DNA from: an uncultured Bacteroidia bacterium
GTDB taxonomy: Bacteria > Bacteroidota > Bacteroidia > NS11-12g > UBA9320
DNA length: 57,830 nt
Reading direction: 5' to 3'
Assembly: GCA_905478335.1 (NCBI GenBank)
Contig: CAJQIC010000012.1
Span: 1 to 57,830, forward strand
Shown here: in pieces, positions 1 through 8,859 of the stretch
Numbering within the stretch: the first letter of the stretch is position 1
How the letters are laid out: every line of letters starts with the position of its first letter
Program-made: the position numbers and the translations under genes
The notes under the pieces: generated by a model
Told to the model about the DNA's origin: nothing
Seen by the model: the letters and a program-made list of their open reading frames with translations, nothing else
Databases searched by the model: none

Positions 1-48
1 GTTTTAAATATCATATTGCCTGATAACCAGCGGTATACCACGCGTATT

Positions 49-65
49 TTGGTTTACTAAACCAA
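49..65. promoter_or_regulatory. 17-bp palindrome, possible operator
   Basis: TTGGTTTA and TAAACCAA are perfect inverted arms around one central C at position 57. A single-base centre cannot form a hairpin loop, so a dimeric repressor site is a better explanation than a terminator. A second short palindrome, GGTATACC, lies at 32-39. Both are upstream of the exporter gene at 144 and its promoter box at 123-130. No regulator gene is visible nearby, so the function is inference. Confidence 0.35.
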
Positions 66-122
66 GGAAAGAAGTCATTCAAATTAGCCAGTTTCTACCA
101 CGTTTTCTACAAGTATTATGCA

Positions 123-130
123 TACTTTTG
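123..130 (+). promoter_or_regulatory. Bacteroidota -7 promoter box of the MMPL exporter gene
   Basis: TACTTTTG matches the Bacteroidota -7 consensus TAnnTTTG exactly and is followed by C. It ends 13 nt before the ATG at 144, so the untranslated leader must be very short. No clear -33 TTTG/TTG element is seen at ideal spacing; T-rich stretches at 92-95 and 103-106 are the candidates. Confidence 0.6.
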
Positions 131-143
131 CAGCCCTTAAATT

Positions 144-2663
144 ATGTGGGAGAAATTATCCGTTTTTGTACTGAGAAATAGATTGTTGCTAATCGCAATT
201 CTAGCACTTCTCACAGCATTCATGGCATTTACAGCTAAGGATGTTGAGTTGCAATACGACAATCCAAAATTCATCCCCGACAACGACCCCGACTACGTAA
301 AGTACCAAGAATTCAAATCTACCTTCGGCGATGATGGTAGCGTTTTGGTTATTGGGATCAACACAGACAAAATCAATAGCCCAGCGTTTTTTAATGACTG
401 GTGCGCGCTATCTAATTCTATTGAAAGAATGGATGGCATAGAGAAAATTCTGTCTATCGCCAATGTGCCAAAAATGGTTATTGGACAACAGATAACTGTT
501 TACGAAGGGGACTCATCGTTTGTTGAAGTTTTTCAACAAGAAGAAGTTGTAAAAGGCAGGGCAGAATCACAATCAGATGTTGATTCATTAATAGCAGAAG
601 TCAAAAACCTACGGTTTTATCAAGGTATTTTAGTTAAAGACTCGTCCAACTTCACTTTGATGGCGGTAACGCTTAAAAAAGACCTATTAGATTCCAAAAA
701 GAGGATTCCTTTTGTATCTGGAGTTGTTGAACATGTGCAATCTGTCTGTGAAAGCCATGAAGTAGAACCGCATTTTTCTGGACTGCCATACATACGTACA
801 AAGTTTTCAAGCATGGTGCAAAGTGAACTGCAATTGTTCACAGCATTGTCTATGCTCATTACCGCGTTAATTCTTTTATTCTTCTTCCGCTCGTTATATA
901 CATTGATATTTTCAATGTTGGTAGTAGCCATCGGTGTAATCTGGAGTTTCGGTATTGTTGTATTACTTGGTTTTAAAATAACGCCTTTCATTGGTTTATT
1001 GCCGCCTTTAATTGTGGTGATTGGTATTGCCAATTGTATCTACCTCTTGAATAAATACCACGACGAATACAAAATGCACAACAACAAGATGAAAGCCCTT
1101 CAGCGGGTGATAAGTCGGGTTGGAATCGCTGTATTCTTCACCAACCTAACGACAGGTATTGGCTTTGGTGTATTTGTATTAACGGGTAGCACCGTGCTGA
1201 AAGAGTTTGGTCTAACGGCATTTCTGAGTGTCATGTCGGTGTTCGTCATTGCCATCGTGCTCATACCGTTAATATTTAGTTATTTACCCAATCCAACGTT
1301 AAGACAGACCAAACACCTTGACAATAAGATATTAAATGCAGGGATAGCTAAACTGAGTCATATTGTAACCAATAAGCGACAACAGGTATACATCGTAACC
1401 ATTGTTGTGGTTGTGTTAATGTTTATTGGCTTAAGTAAAATAAAGGCTGTGGGTTACATGGTCGATGATATTGCAAAAAGTAACCAGATTTACACAGACT
1501 TAAAGTTTTTTGAAGAAAACGTGAATGGGGTTATGCCATTCGAAATCGTGATTGATAGTCGTGTGCCTTATGGCATTCAAGATCCAAAGCTTCTGAGGAA
1601 GATGAATGATTTTGAGACCAATAAACTGTCAAAATATCCGGAACTATCTCGCTCCATTTCAATAGCACAAGTAATCAACTTTGCACGTCAGGAAATGAAT
1701 GGAGGTAATCCGGCTTATTACAGAACGCCAAGCACCTTGGAGCTTTCTAGGATACTAGGTTTGTTCCCAAACAACACCCATAGTTCTGATCAAAAAATGA
1801 TGGGCTCTATGATTGACAGTTCTAGACAGAAAGCTAGAATTTCTGTTCAGATGGCCGATGTTGGGTCGAAGCGTATCCAAGAGTTGAAAACAGAAATTGC
1901 TGCAATTGCAGATACGGTATTCAATTTCCAACGTGAGGTAGTGAATGAAATTACAACCGATTCGATAATCGATATTGTTCAAAGTGACATGGATTCTACA
2001 GTAATGGATACCATCTATCACACTGATCTGGAATATGCCTTTACCCCTGTGGATTCGAGTGCAAGAAGGGACATATCGCTAACAGGTACGTCAATTATTT
2101 TCTTAAAAGGTAACGACTACCTGAACAACAACTTGATGATTAGTCTGTTGGTAGCCTTTTTGATTATCGGATTAATCATGGCAACCATTTTTACCTCAGC
2201 AAGAATGATTGCGATATCATTAATTCCAAACCTAATACCATTGTTGATTACAGCCGGGCTAATGGGTTACTTTAAGGTAGCATTAAAACCAAGTACTGTG
2301 CTGGTCTTTAGTATCGCCTTTGGTATTGCTGTTGACTTTACCATCCATTTCTTATCAAAGTATAGAATGGAATTGAAACGCAACAAATACAACATCCAGA
2401 AATCAGTTAAAAAAGCATTGAACGAGACCGGTGTAAGTATGGTATATACTTCTGTGATTCTTTTCTTTGGCTTTATCATTTTCTCTGGTTCCTCTTTTGG
2501 TGGCACCATCGCCCTTGGTATATTTACGTCACTTACGTTGATTGTAGCGCTGTTGTCCAACCTTATCGTTTTACCGAGTTTGTTGCTGAGTTACGACCTG
2601 GCAAAAGAGCGCGCTAAGAAGAAGAAATCTCCTTTGATTTCTTACCCAGACGAGGAAGCATAA
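144..2663 (+). CDS. MMPL/RND-superfamily exporter
   Basis: An 839-residue inner-membrane protein with the two-repeat RND layout. TM1 is at about residues 12-30, followed by a large periplasmic domain, then a block of five or six helices at about 230-385. The second half repeats this, with a helix near 415, a second periplasmic domain, and a helix block at about 670-820. The sequence FIPDNDPD just after TM1 and the sterol-sensing-like helix block fit the HAE3/MMPL branch, which is proton driven and handles hydrophobic molecules. No membrane-fusion or outer-membrane partner is adjacent, as is usual for this branch. The substrate cannot be read from the sequence. A conserved promoter box lies just upstream of the ATG. 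Confidence 0.85.
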   Translation: MWEKLSVFVLRNRLLLIAILALLTAFMAFTAKDVELQYDNPKFIPDNDPDYVKYQEFKSTFGDDGSVLVIGINTDKINSPAFFNDWCALSNSIERMDGIEKILSIANVPKMVIGQQITVYEGDSSFVEVFQQEEVVKGRAESQSDVDSLIAEVKNLRFYQGILVKDSSNFTLMAVTLKKDLLDSKKRIPFVSGVVEHVQSVCESHEVEPHFSGLPYIRTKFSSMVQSELQLFTALSMLITALILLFFFRSLYTLIFSMLVVAIGVIWSFGIVVLLGFKITPFIGLLPPLIVVIGIANCIYLLNKYHDEYKMHNNKMKALQRVISRVGIAVFFTNLTTGIGFGVFVLTGSTVLKEFGLTAFLSVMSVFVIAIVLIPLIFSYLPNPTLRQTKHLDNKILNAGIAKLSHIVTNKRQQVYIVTIVVVVLMFIGLSKIKAVGYMVDDIAKSNQIYTDLKFFEENVNGVMPFEIVIDSRVPYGIQDPKLLRKMNDFETNKLSKYPELSRSISIAQVINFARQEMNGGNPAYYRTPSTLELSRILGLFPNNTHSSDQKMMGSMIDSSRQKARISVQMADVGSKRIQELKTEIAAIADTVFNFQREVVNEITTDSIIDIVQSDMDSTVMDTIYHTDLEYAFTPVDSSARRDISLTGTSIIFLKGNDYLNNNLMISLLVAFLIIGLIMATIFTSARMIAISLIPNLIPLLITAGLMGYFKVALKPSTVLVFSIAFGIAVDFTIHFLSKYRMELKRNKYNIQKSVKKALNETGVSMVYTSVILFFGFIIFSGSSFGGTIALGIFTSLTLIVALLSNLIVLPSLLLSYDLAKERAKKKKSPLISYPDEEA

Positions 2664-2704
2664 TAATTCTTAATGTTTAATTCTGAATTGTTAAATCAAC
2701 CTCA

Positions 2705-3277
2705 ATGGCGCAATCAAAAAAAACAAACATACTCTGGACTATAGCAGCTACATGTTTACTGGTTGTAGCCTTGTTATATCTCAAACAGGCATATCAAACG
2801 CCAGCCAGTGCTGTCGCCACTGAAGTCGTAAAACAAGACACAGTTAAGGTAAAAGAACCAAAGGTTGAGATTGCACCTTTGGTTAAAACCACTAAAGCGG
2901 ATAGCCTTATAGATCTTGGCATGCAGCATTTAGGCACACCGTACATAGCCGCTGGGAATGGAGAAGATGGATTTGACTGCTCTGGTTTTGTGCATTTTGT
3001 ATTCAAACAGTTCAACATCCAAGTGCCCCGCTCGTCAATTGAGTTTGATCAGTTTGGGACAGAAGTAGCCATTGATAAGGTACAAAAAGGAGACATCCTT
3101 TTGTTCTTAAGTCCAACACGAAATGAAATTGGGCATGTTGGTATCGTTTCTGAAGCCGACAGTCTAAAAAGCAACTTCATTCACGCGTCTTCTGGCGAAG
3201 CCATGGGTGTTACCGTTTCAAGTTTAACAACCAAAGGGTATGCCGATAGATTTGTGAAAGCGATTCGGGTGTTGTAA
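2705..3277 (+). CDS. NlpC/P60 cell-wall hydrolase, membrane anchored
   Basis: A 190-residue protein with an N-terminal hydrophobic segment (residues 9-26) that acts as a signal anchor, a Lys/Val-rich linker, and a C-terminal NlpC/P60 (C40) domain from about residue 62. The catalytic triad is visible: Cys92 in DCSGF, His144 in GHVGI and His160 in FIHASS. The family cleaves peptide stems of peptidoglycan in the periplasm. It starts 41 nt after the exporter gene and may be cotranscribed with it. No substrate-specificity domain such as SH3b is seen, unlike the second C40 protein at 11924-12598. Catalytic assignment is firm; the exact bond cut is not known. Confidence 0.88.
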   Translation: MAQSKKTNILWTIAATCLLVVALLYLKQAYQTPASAVATEVVKQDTVKVKEPKVEIAPLVKTTKADSLIDLGMQHLGTPYIAAGNGEDGFDCSGFVHFVFKQFNIQVPRSSIEFDQFGTEVAIDKVQKGDILLFLSPTRNEIGHVGIVSEADSLKSNFIHASSGEAMGVTVSSLTTKGYADRFVKAIRVL

Positions 3278-3313
3278 TATAATTCCATAAAAAGCCGAGT
3301 TGGTCAATCAATA

Positions 3314-3340
3314 TTATTCAAGTAAATCAACTTTGAATAA
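3314..3340. terminator. AT-rich inverted repeat between convergent genes
   Basis: TTATTCAA (3314-3321) and TTGAATAA (3333-3340) form an 8-bp arm pair around an 11-nt loop, midway between the NlpC/P60 gene and the converging sugar porter. There is no clear U-tract and the stem has little GC, so termination by this element is only possible. Confidence 0.3.
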
Positions 3341-3359
3341 CGTGTGGTCTCTTCCGTTT

Positions 3360-4703
3360 CTAATTTTCGACTGTCAATTCCTCCTGCAGTTCTTCCAAAC
3401 TGCGTCCTTTCGTCTCTGGAACTTTTAGTAACACCCATATAAGTTGTAGTACCATCATGCCAGCAAAAAATGCAAAAATCACCCACGGGGCATCTTTTAA
3501 GATTCCATCCTTACTGTCGACAAATAACGGGGCAATCAAGGTGATGACGGCGGCCATAACCCAGTGCACGCCAGAACCAAAAGATTGGCCGTAAGCACGC
3601 ACTTTGTTCGGAAAAATCTCTGCAATAAACACCCAAATCACAGCGCCTTGTCCGATAGCATGCGAAGCAATAAACAAACACAAAAAGAACAGTATCATAC
3701 CTGGTGCAGCTGCAGACTTAAATGCTAGCGCTACCCCAATAAGACTGACGATATAACCAACCGAACCATAAACAAGTAAGGTCTTTCTGCCAAGTCTATC
3801 GATCAAATACATACCCAACAAGGTGAAAATGAGGTTTATCCCCCCTATCGAAATGCTGCTTAACAAGGACTCTGACGTAGCGAAACCGGATAGCTCTAAT
3901 ATTTGCGGTGCATAGTAGAATATAAAGTTTACACCCGACCATTGATTAAAAAAGGCAAGTACAAAAGCAAGCATAATTGGCCTTCGATATTTCTTGTCCA
4001 ATAGGGAAACCCGTTGTTCAACTTCTTGGTGATTCAGAATAGATTCCAGCTCTGCCTCTGCTTCCGCATCTGTAAACATCTCCTTTAAGACGGCTGACGC
4101 CGCAACCGTATCTTTTTTCGCAGTCGCTAACCATCTCGGGCTTTCAGGCACCTGCATAACGAGCAATATGTACAACAGCGCGGGAACTGCCTCAACGCCC
4201 AACATCCATCTCCAATCGTGCTCCCCTCCTATTTGTGCGATAACATAGTTAGACAAAAAAGCAATGAAAATACCCAACACAATGTTGAACTGATATTGCG
4301 CTACTAACCGGCCTCTATTGTGTGCAGAAGCAATTTCTGAGATAAATGCTGGTGCAGCAACAGACGATGCGCCAACTGCCAATCCTCCTATAAACCGAAA
4401 AATGGAAAAGCTAACAGGATCTGGTGCTAATCCACTGCCTACAGCCGATATAAAATACAACACCCCGATTGCAATGAGCGTAGGTTTACGACCAAATTTT
4501 TGGCTCGGGCCGCCACCAAACAGCGCTCCGACAACGGTCCCCCACAATGCCATTGACATGATAAAAGTGCCGTGAAACAACGGTGATAAATCCCAAAGGG
4601 CCTTAATGGGTTGGTTTGCGCCAGATATAACCACGGTATCAAAGCCAAACAAGAATCCGGCTAGTGCTGCGGTAAATGCCCAAAGTGCTGTTTTGTTTTT
4701 CAT
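3360..4703 (-). CDS. MFS sugar porter (sugar:proton symporter)
   Basis: A 447-residue, twelve-helix major facilitator protein of the sugar porter branch. Diagnostic motifs are GRKPTL after TM2, a sugar-transport signature starting RFIGGLAVG and ending ISEIA around residues 105-125, PESPRWL before the central loop, DRLGRKTLL after TM8, and PETKGRSLEELQ near the C-terminus. These match XylE/GLUT-type transporters that move pentoses or hexoses across the inner membrane. It stands alone with no sugar kinase or isomerase adjacent, so the substrate is unknown. The upstream 339-bp region shared with ileS contains a palindrome at 4842-4859 that could be an operator for either gene. Confidence 0.88.
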   Translation of the reverse strand: MKNKTALWAFTAALAGFLFGFDTVVISGANQPIKALWDLSPLFHGTFIMSMALWGTVVGALFGGGPSQKFGRKPTLIAIGVLYFISAVGSGLAPDPVSFSIFRFIGGLAVGASSVAAPAFISEIASAHNRGRLVAQYQFNIVLGIFIAFLSNYVIAQIGGEHDWRWMLGVEAVPALLYILLVMQVPESPRWLATAKKDTVAASAVLKEMFTDAEAEAELESILNHQEVEQRVSLLDKKYRRPIMLAFVLAFFNQWSGVNFIFYYAPQILELSGFATSESLLSSISIGGINLIFTLLGMYLIDRLGRKTLLVYGSVGYIVSLIGVALAFKSAAAPGMILFFLCLFIASHAIGQGAVIWVFIAEIFPNKVRAYGQSFGSGVHWVMAAVITLIAPLFVDSKDGILKDAPWVIFAFFAGMMVLQLIWVLLKVPETKGRSLEELQEELTVEN

Positions 4704-4841
4704 CGTATTACTAAATCAGTCTGTTCAATGTTAGGTAAAGTCGATTTCAATAAAAAACGAATATGAAAGTAACTGAAAAGGCTTTGGTGCTGTACTTTTT
4801 TCCTCTGGGTTTGTTTTGATTTTCAAAAGCATTGCTAAACC

Positions 4842-4859
4842 CTTCAGTAATAACTGAAG
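4842..4859. promoter_or_regulatory. Inverted repeat, possible operator
   Basis: CTTCAGT and ACTGAAG are perfect 7-bp arms around AATA. The site lies about 140 bp upstream of the sugar porter ATG and 185 bp upstream of ileS. It has the size of a dimeric repressor site, but no regulator in the window can be tied to it. Confidence 0.3.
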
Positions 4860-4969
4860 CCTAAATATACATAATGGCACCATGAAAAAGCGAAAACCGA
4901 CACGCTCTTAAAATCTTGGTCGACAGTCTTTACACTTTCAACTATCCGCTATGATCTATCAGCTCCTTG

Positions 4970-5011
4970 TTAATTGTTAATTGATAATTGACAATCATTA
5001 ATTCTCAATTA
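4970..5011 (+). repeat. Decayed tandem heptamer array (TTAATTG-like)
   Basis: Six consecutive 7-nt units read TTAATTG, TTAATTG, ATAATTG, ACAATCA, TTAATTC and TCAATTA. The first two are identical and the rest differ by one to four bases. The array runs directly into the ileS -7 box, so the -33 region of that promoter lies inside it. Confidence 0.45.
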
Positions 5012-5012
5012 A

Positions 5013-5020
5013 TACCTTTG
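5013..5020 (+). promoter_or_regulatory. Bacteroidota -7 promoter box of ileS
   Basis: TACCTTTG is an exact TAnnTTTG match followed by C. TTGAC at 4988-4992 lies about 20 bp upstream and fits a -33 element. The ileS ATG is 22 nt downstream of the box. This is the best two-element promoter in the window. Confidence 0.7.
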
Positions 5021-5042
5021 CCGCTTCTTTAAACGAGATAGT

Positions 5043-8000
5043 ATGTCTGACAGTAATTCTAGCAAAAAAACGTATCGGGAATATCAGGGTCTTAACTCCC
5101 CGAAAATTGAGCAAGAAGTCGCTCAATACTGGAAAGAACACGATATATTTTCTAAGAGTGTCACAACACGTGATGAGTCAAAGCCATTCGTTTTTTTCGA
5201 AGGCCCTCCATCAGCAAATGGGTTACCCGGCATTCATCATGTGATGGCGCGTACGATTAAAGATATCTTTTGTAGATATAAGACGTTACAAGGGTATCGT
5301 GTTGAACGTAAAGCCGGATGGGATACGCACGGATTGCCGGTAGAATTAGGTGTCGAAAAAGAGCTTGGAATAACCAAGGAAGACATTGGAAAGACCATTA
5401 CGGTTGAAGCATACAACGAGGCGTGTAAAAAAGCGGTAATGCTTTATACCGACATCTGGAATAAGCTTACGCAACAAATGGGGTATTGGGTAGACATGGA
5501 AGATCCATACATTACCTACAAACCCAAATACATGGAAAGTGTATGGTGGTTGTTGAAGCAGATTTACGACAAAGGGAATATTTATAAAGGGTACACCATC
5601 CAACCATATTCTCCAAAAGCCGGAACAGGACTAAGCTCTCATGAATTAAATCAACCGGGTACGTACCAAGATGTAACGGACACGACGGTTGTAGCGCAAT
5701 TTAAATACAAGGCAAACCCTGGCGACTCAACACCTTGGGATGATGTCAGCGGAGACGTTTTCTTTTTGGCTTGGACCACAACACCATGGACCTTACCATC
5801 GAATACGGCACTAACTGTTGGTGCTAAAATCGATTACGTTTTGGTTAAAACGTTTAATCAATATACACACGAACCCATCAACGTTATTTTAGCCAAGAAC
5901 TTAGTAGCAAAGCAATTTACAGGTAAATATGAGGCCTTAGAAGCTGGTGCTGCGTTTGAATACAATGCTGAGACCGATAAAAAGATTCCATACCAAATTG
6001 TAAGTGATTTTAAAGGTTCTGATCTGGTTGGTTTGACATACGAGCAACTATTCAATTATGCGCTACCGCACGAAAACCCGGAAAACGCTTTCCGTGTAAT
6101 TTCAGGAGATTTTGTCACCACAGAAGATGGTACAGGAATCGTACATACTGCTCCAACTTTTGGTGCAGACGATGCAAAGGCGGCCAAAGAGGCCACGCCA
6201 GAGGTTCCTCCCATGTTGATCTTAGATGACAACAACAATCCAATTCCTTTAGTCGATTTACAAGGAAGATTCATTTCTGTAATGGGCGAGTATGCTGGCA
6301 AATATGTTAAGAACGAATATTATGACGACGGTACAGCTCCAGACAAATCTGTAGACGTTGAGTTAGCCATCGAACTAAAGACACGCAATAGAGCATTCAA
6401 GGTTGAAAAGTATAACCACAGCTATCCAAACTGCTGGCGTACAGACAAGCCTATCTTATACTACCCATTAGATTCTTGGTTCATCAAAATTCAGTCTGTT
6501 AAAGACCGTATGTTTGATTTGAACAATACCATTAATTGGAAGCCAAAGTCTACAGGAGAAGGCAGATTCGGCAATTGGTTGAAAAATGCCAATGATTGGA
6601 ATTTATCTCGATCAAGATTTTGGGGTATCCCTCTCCCTATTTGGAGAACAGCTTCTGGAAGTGAAGAAAAAGTCATTGGATCATTAGAAGAGTTAATGCC
6701 TGAAATTGAGAAATCAATGGACAAAGGCTTTATGGCAGCTAACCCGTTTGACGGTTTTACAGCTGGCGACATGTCAGAAGAGAACTACGACAAAGTTGAC
6801 TTGCATAAAAACATCGTTGATCAAATTGTTTTGGTTTCAGACACGGGAGAACCTATGCAAAGGGAATCTGACCTGATCGACGTTTGGTTTGATTCTGGAT
6901 CCATGCCTTACGCCCAATGGCATTATCCTTTCGAAAACAAAGACCGGATCGACAATGGACAATCTTTCCCAGCAGACTACATTGCTGAAGGAGTTGACCA
7001 AACTAGGGGTTGGTTTTACACGTTACACGCTATCGGCACACTGGTTTTCGACTCCGTTGCCTATAAAAATGTTATTTCTAATGGATTGGTACTAGACAAA
7101 AACGGCAACAAAATGTCGAAACGCCTAGGCAATACAGTTGATCCATTTGAAACAATGGATGCCTATGGTGCGGACATTGTACGCTGGTATATGCTTACCA
7201 ATGCGTCTCCTTGGGACAACTTAAAATTCAGTCAAGAAGGTCTAGACGAAACGAAACGCAAGTTCTTTGGAACATTATTCAATGTGTATTCATTCTTCTC
7301 TTTGTACGCCAACATTGACGGATATGAGTTCAAAGAAAACAAAACAGAAAACTACCAAGAAATAGATCGTTGGATCATATCTAAGCTTAATAGTCTTACC
7401 AAAACGGTTACCGCGTCGATGGATGATTATGAACCAACAAAGGCAACAAGGGCGATTCAAGAGTTTACTATCGAGCATTTAAGCAACTGGTATATTCGCT
7501 TATGTCGTCGTCGATTTTGGAAAAATGACGACCCAGCAGACAAGGAGACCGCTTATGGTGTTCTGTATACCTGCTTGAAGGAACTGTCTGTATTGATGAG
7601 TGCTTTTGCACCTTTTTACGCTGATAGACTTTTCCAAGACCTAACCGGTAACAAAACTGGTGATTCTGTTCACCTCACTTCTTTTTCTGTAGCTAAAGAA
7701 CAATTGATAGACCTCGATCTTGAAAAGAAGATGGATATTGCCCAACGCATCACCTCAATGGTCTTAGCCATTCGTAAAAAGGAAAGATTTAAGGTAAGAC
7801 AGCCCCTTCAAAAGTTGTTAATTCCTGTTCAAGATGCCGAACAGCAGCATCGCATTGAATCTGTTGCAGATATCATTAAAAGAGAAGTAAACATTAAGGA
7901 AATAGCCTACTTAACTAAAGACAGTGAGATTCAAATTGTTCAGGAGTTAAAACCTAATTTTAAAATACTAGGGCCAAAGGCTGGCCCCAATATGCGCTTT

Positions 8001-8462
8001 ATTGCAGCAGCATGCGGTAAACTTACCCAGGATGACATCGCGGCATTACAGCAATCAGGCAGTTTCAACCTGTCTTTAGACAATGGAGAATCGTTTGAAT
8101 TGACCCTTGATGAGGTAACCATCAATTCTACCGACATGCCTGGCTGGCAAGTAACGTCTGAAAACGGGATTACGGTGGCGTTAGATTTAACGATTACGGA
8201 AGAATTAGAACAGGAAGGATTGGCCCGAGAAATTGTAAATAAAATCCAGAACTTGAGGAAGACAAAAGACTTTCAAGTGACTGATTATATTGATGTTACG
8301 TTGTCGTCACACGACAAAATAAATGTTGCAATTGAGGCGTTTAATGACTACATTAGCGGTGAAATTTTAGCAAATAAAATCACTATTGACGCAGGTCTAC
8401 AGAGTGAAGAAGAAATCGATATTAACCATGACATTTTAAAAGTACGTTTGCGTAAATCTTAA
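5043..8462 (+). CDS. ileS: Isoleucyl-tRNA synthetase, type 2
   Basis: A 1139-residue class Ia synthetase that charges tRNA-Ile. The ATP-binding HIGH-type motif appears as GIHH (residues 63-66) in PPSANGLPGIHH, and KMSKR is at 690-694. An editing (CP1) domain lies between them, around residues 200-420, including TWTLPSNTAL. The length and the GLPGIHH form are typical of the eukaryote-like IleS2 group found in Bacteroidota; this group is generally poorly inhibited by mupirocin, but resistance here is inference. The gene heads an operon with a TraR/DksA-like gene (4-nt gap) and lspA. Confidence 0.96.
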   Translation: MSDSNSSKKTYREYQGLNSPKIEQEVAQYWKEHDIFSKSVTTRDESKPFVFFEGPPSANGLPGIHHVMARTIKDIFCRYKTLQGYRVERKAGWDTHGLPVELGVEKELGITKEDIGKTITVEAYNEACKKAVMLYTDIWNKLTQQMGYWVDMEDPYITYKPKYMESVWWLLKQIYDKGNIYKGYTIQPYSPKAGTGLSSHELNQPGTYQDVTDTTVVAQFKYKANPGDSTPWDDVSGDVFFLAWTTTPWTLPSNTALTVGAKIDYVLVKTFNQYTHEPINVILAKNLVAKQFTGKYEALEAGAAFEYNAETDKKIPYQIVSDFKGSDLVGLTYEQLFNYALPHENPENAFRVISGDFVTTEDGTGIVHTAPTFGADDAKAAKEATPEVPPMLILDDNNNPIPLVDLQGRFISVMGEYAGKYVKNEYYDDGTAPDKSVDVELAIELKTRNRAFKVEKYNHSYPNCWRTDKPILYYPLDSWFIKIQSVKDRMFDLNNTINWKPKSTGEGRFGNWLKNANDWNLSRSRFWGIPLPIWRTASGSEEKVIGSLEELMPEIEKSMDKGFMAANPFDGFTAGDMSEENYDKVDLHKNIVDQIVLVSDTGEPMQRESDLIDVWFDSGSMPYAQWHYPFENKDRIDNGQSFPADYIAEGVDQTRGWFYTLHAIGTLVFDSVAYKNVISNGLVLDKNGNKMSKRLGNTVDPFETMDAYGADIVRWYMLTNASPWDNLKFSQEGLDETKRKFFGTLFNVYSFFSLYANIDGYEFKENKTENYQEIDRWIISKLNSLTKTVTASMDDYEPTKATRAIQEFTIEHLSNWYIRLCRRRFWKNDDPADKETAYGVLYTCLKELSVLMSAFAPFYADRLFQDLTGNKTGDSVHLTSFSVAKEQLIDLDLEKKMDIAQRITSMVLAIRKKERFKVRQPLQKLLIPVQDAEQQHRIESVADIIKREVNIKEIAYLTKDSEIQIVQELKPNFKILGPKAGPNMRFIAAACGKLTQDDIAALQQSGSFNLSLDNGESFELTLDEVTINSTDMPGWQVTSENGITVALDLTITEELEQEGLAREIVNKIQNLRKTKDFQVTDYIDVTLSSHDKINVAIEAFNDYISGEILANKITIDAGLQSEEEIDINHDILKVRLRKS

Positions 8463-8466
8463 AAAA

Positions 8467-8859
8467 ATGAAAATGAAAGAATCAGAAAAGTCACGTTACT
8501 CCGACTCAGAACTCCAAGAATTCAAGGAGATCATAGAAAAAAAACTAGCTTCTTCAACTGAAGAACTTAACAACTTGTTAAAATCGTTACAAACGAGTAA
8601 CGAAAATGGCACTGACGACACAGGGTCCGTATATAAAACGTTAGAGGATGGTTCTTCAACGATGCAGAAAGAGAGCATTTCTCAAATGGCTGCACGTTTG
8701 AAAAAGTTTATTCAAAATTTACAGGCTGCACTAGTTCGCATAGAAAACCACACCTATGGTATTTGCCGTGTAACGGGAAAGTTAATCTCAAAGGAAAGGT
8801 TAAGAGCAGTTCCACATACGACACAGAGTATGGAAGCTAAGTTGAACCAATACAAGTAA
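8467..8859 (+). CDS. TraR/DksA-family protein, zinc finger degenerate
   Basis: A 130-residue protein with an N-terminal coiled coil (about residues 10-85) and a C-terminal DksA/TraR-type domain. The coiled coil of DksA relatives enters the RNA polymerase secondary channel. The usual four-cysteine finger is reduced: GICRVTGKLISKERL keeps one Cys, and later positions read HTTQS where CxxC is expected, so zinc binding is unlikely. This zinc-less form located before lspA is common in Bacteroidota. The start is MKMKES; a second Met at codon 3 is possible. It is separated from ileS by 4 nt and directly abuts lspA. A regulatory role through RNA polymerase is inference from the family. Confidence 0.85.
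   Translation: MKMKESEKSRYSDSELQEFKEIIEKKLASSTEELNNLLKSLQTSNENGTDDTGSVYKTLEDGSSTMQKESISQMAARLKKFIQNLQAALVRIENHTYGICRVTGKLISKERLRAVPHTTQSMEAKLNQYK

Larger units (their letters stand above)
4704..5042. other. Divergent intergenic region, sugar porter / ileS
   Basis: This 339-bp AT-rich region holds the upstream sequences of the sugar porter (-) and ileS (+). Visible elements are a 7-bp inverted repeat at 4842-4859, a decayed heptamer array at 4970-5011, and a consensus -7 box for ileS at 5013-5020. I see no open reading frame with coding character and no tRNA-like or T-box-like structure. Confidence 0.5.

Noticed and set aside
3304-3486. 60-codon minus-strand frame over the end of the sugar porter gene
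   Set aside because: It overlaps the porter C-terminus in another frame, has no start context and resembles no protein.
4704-5042. T-box or other tRNA-sensing leader before ileS
   Set aside because: The -7 box lies only 22 nt before the ATG, leaving no leader in which such an RNA could fold.
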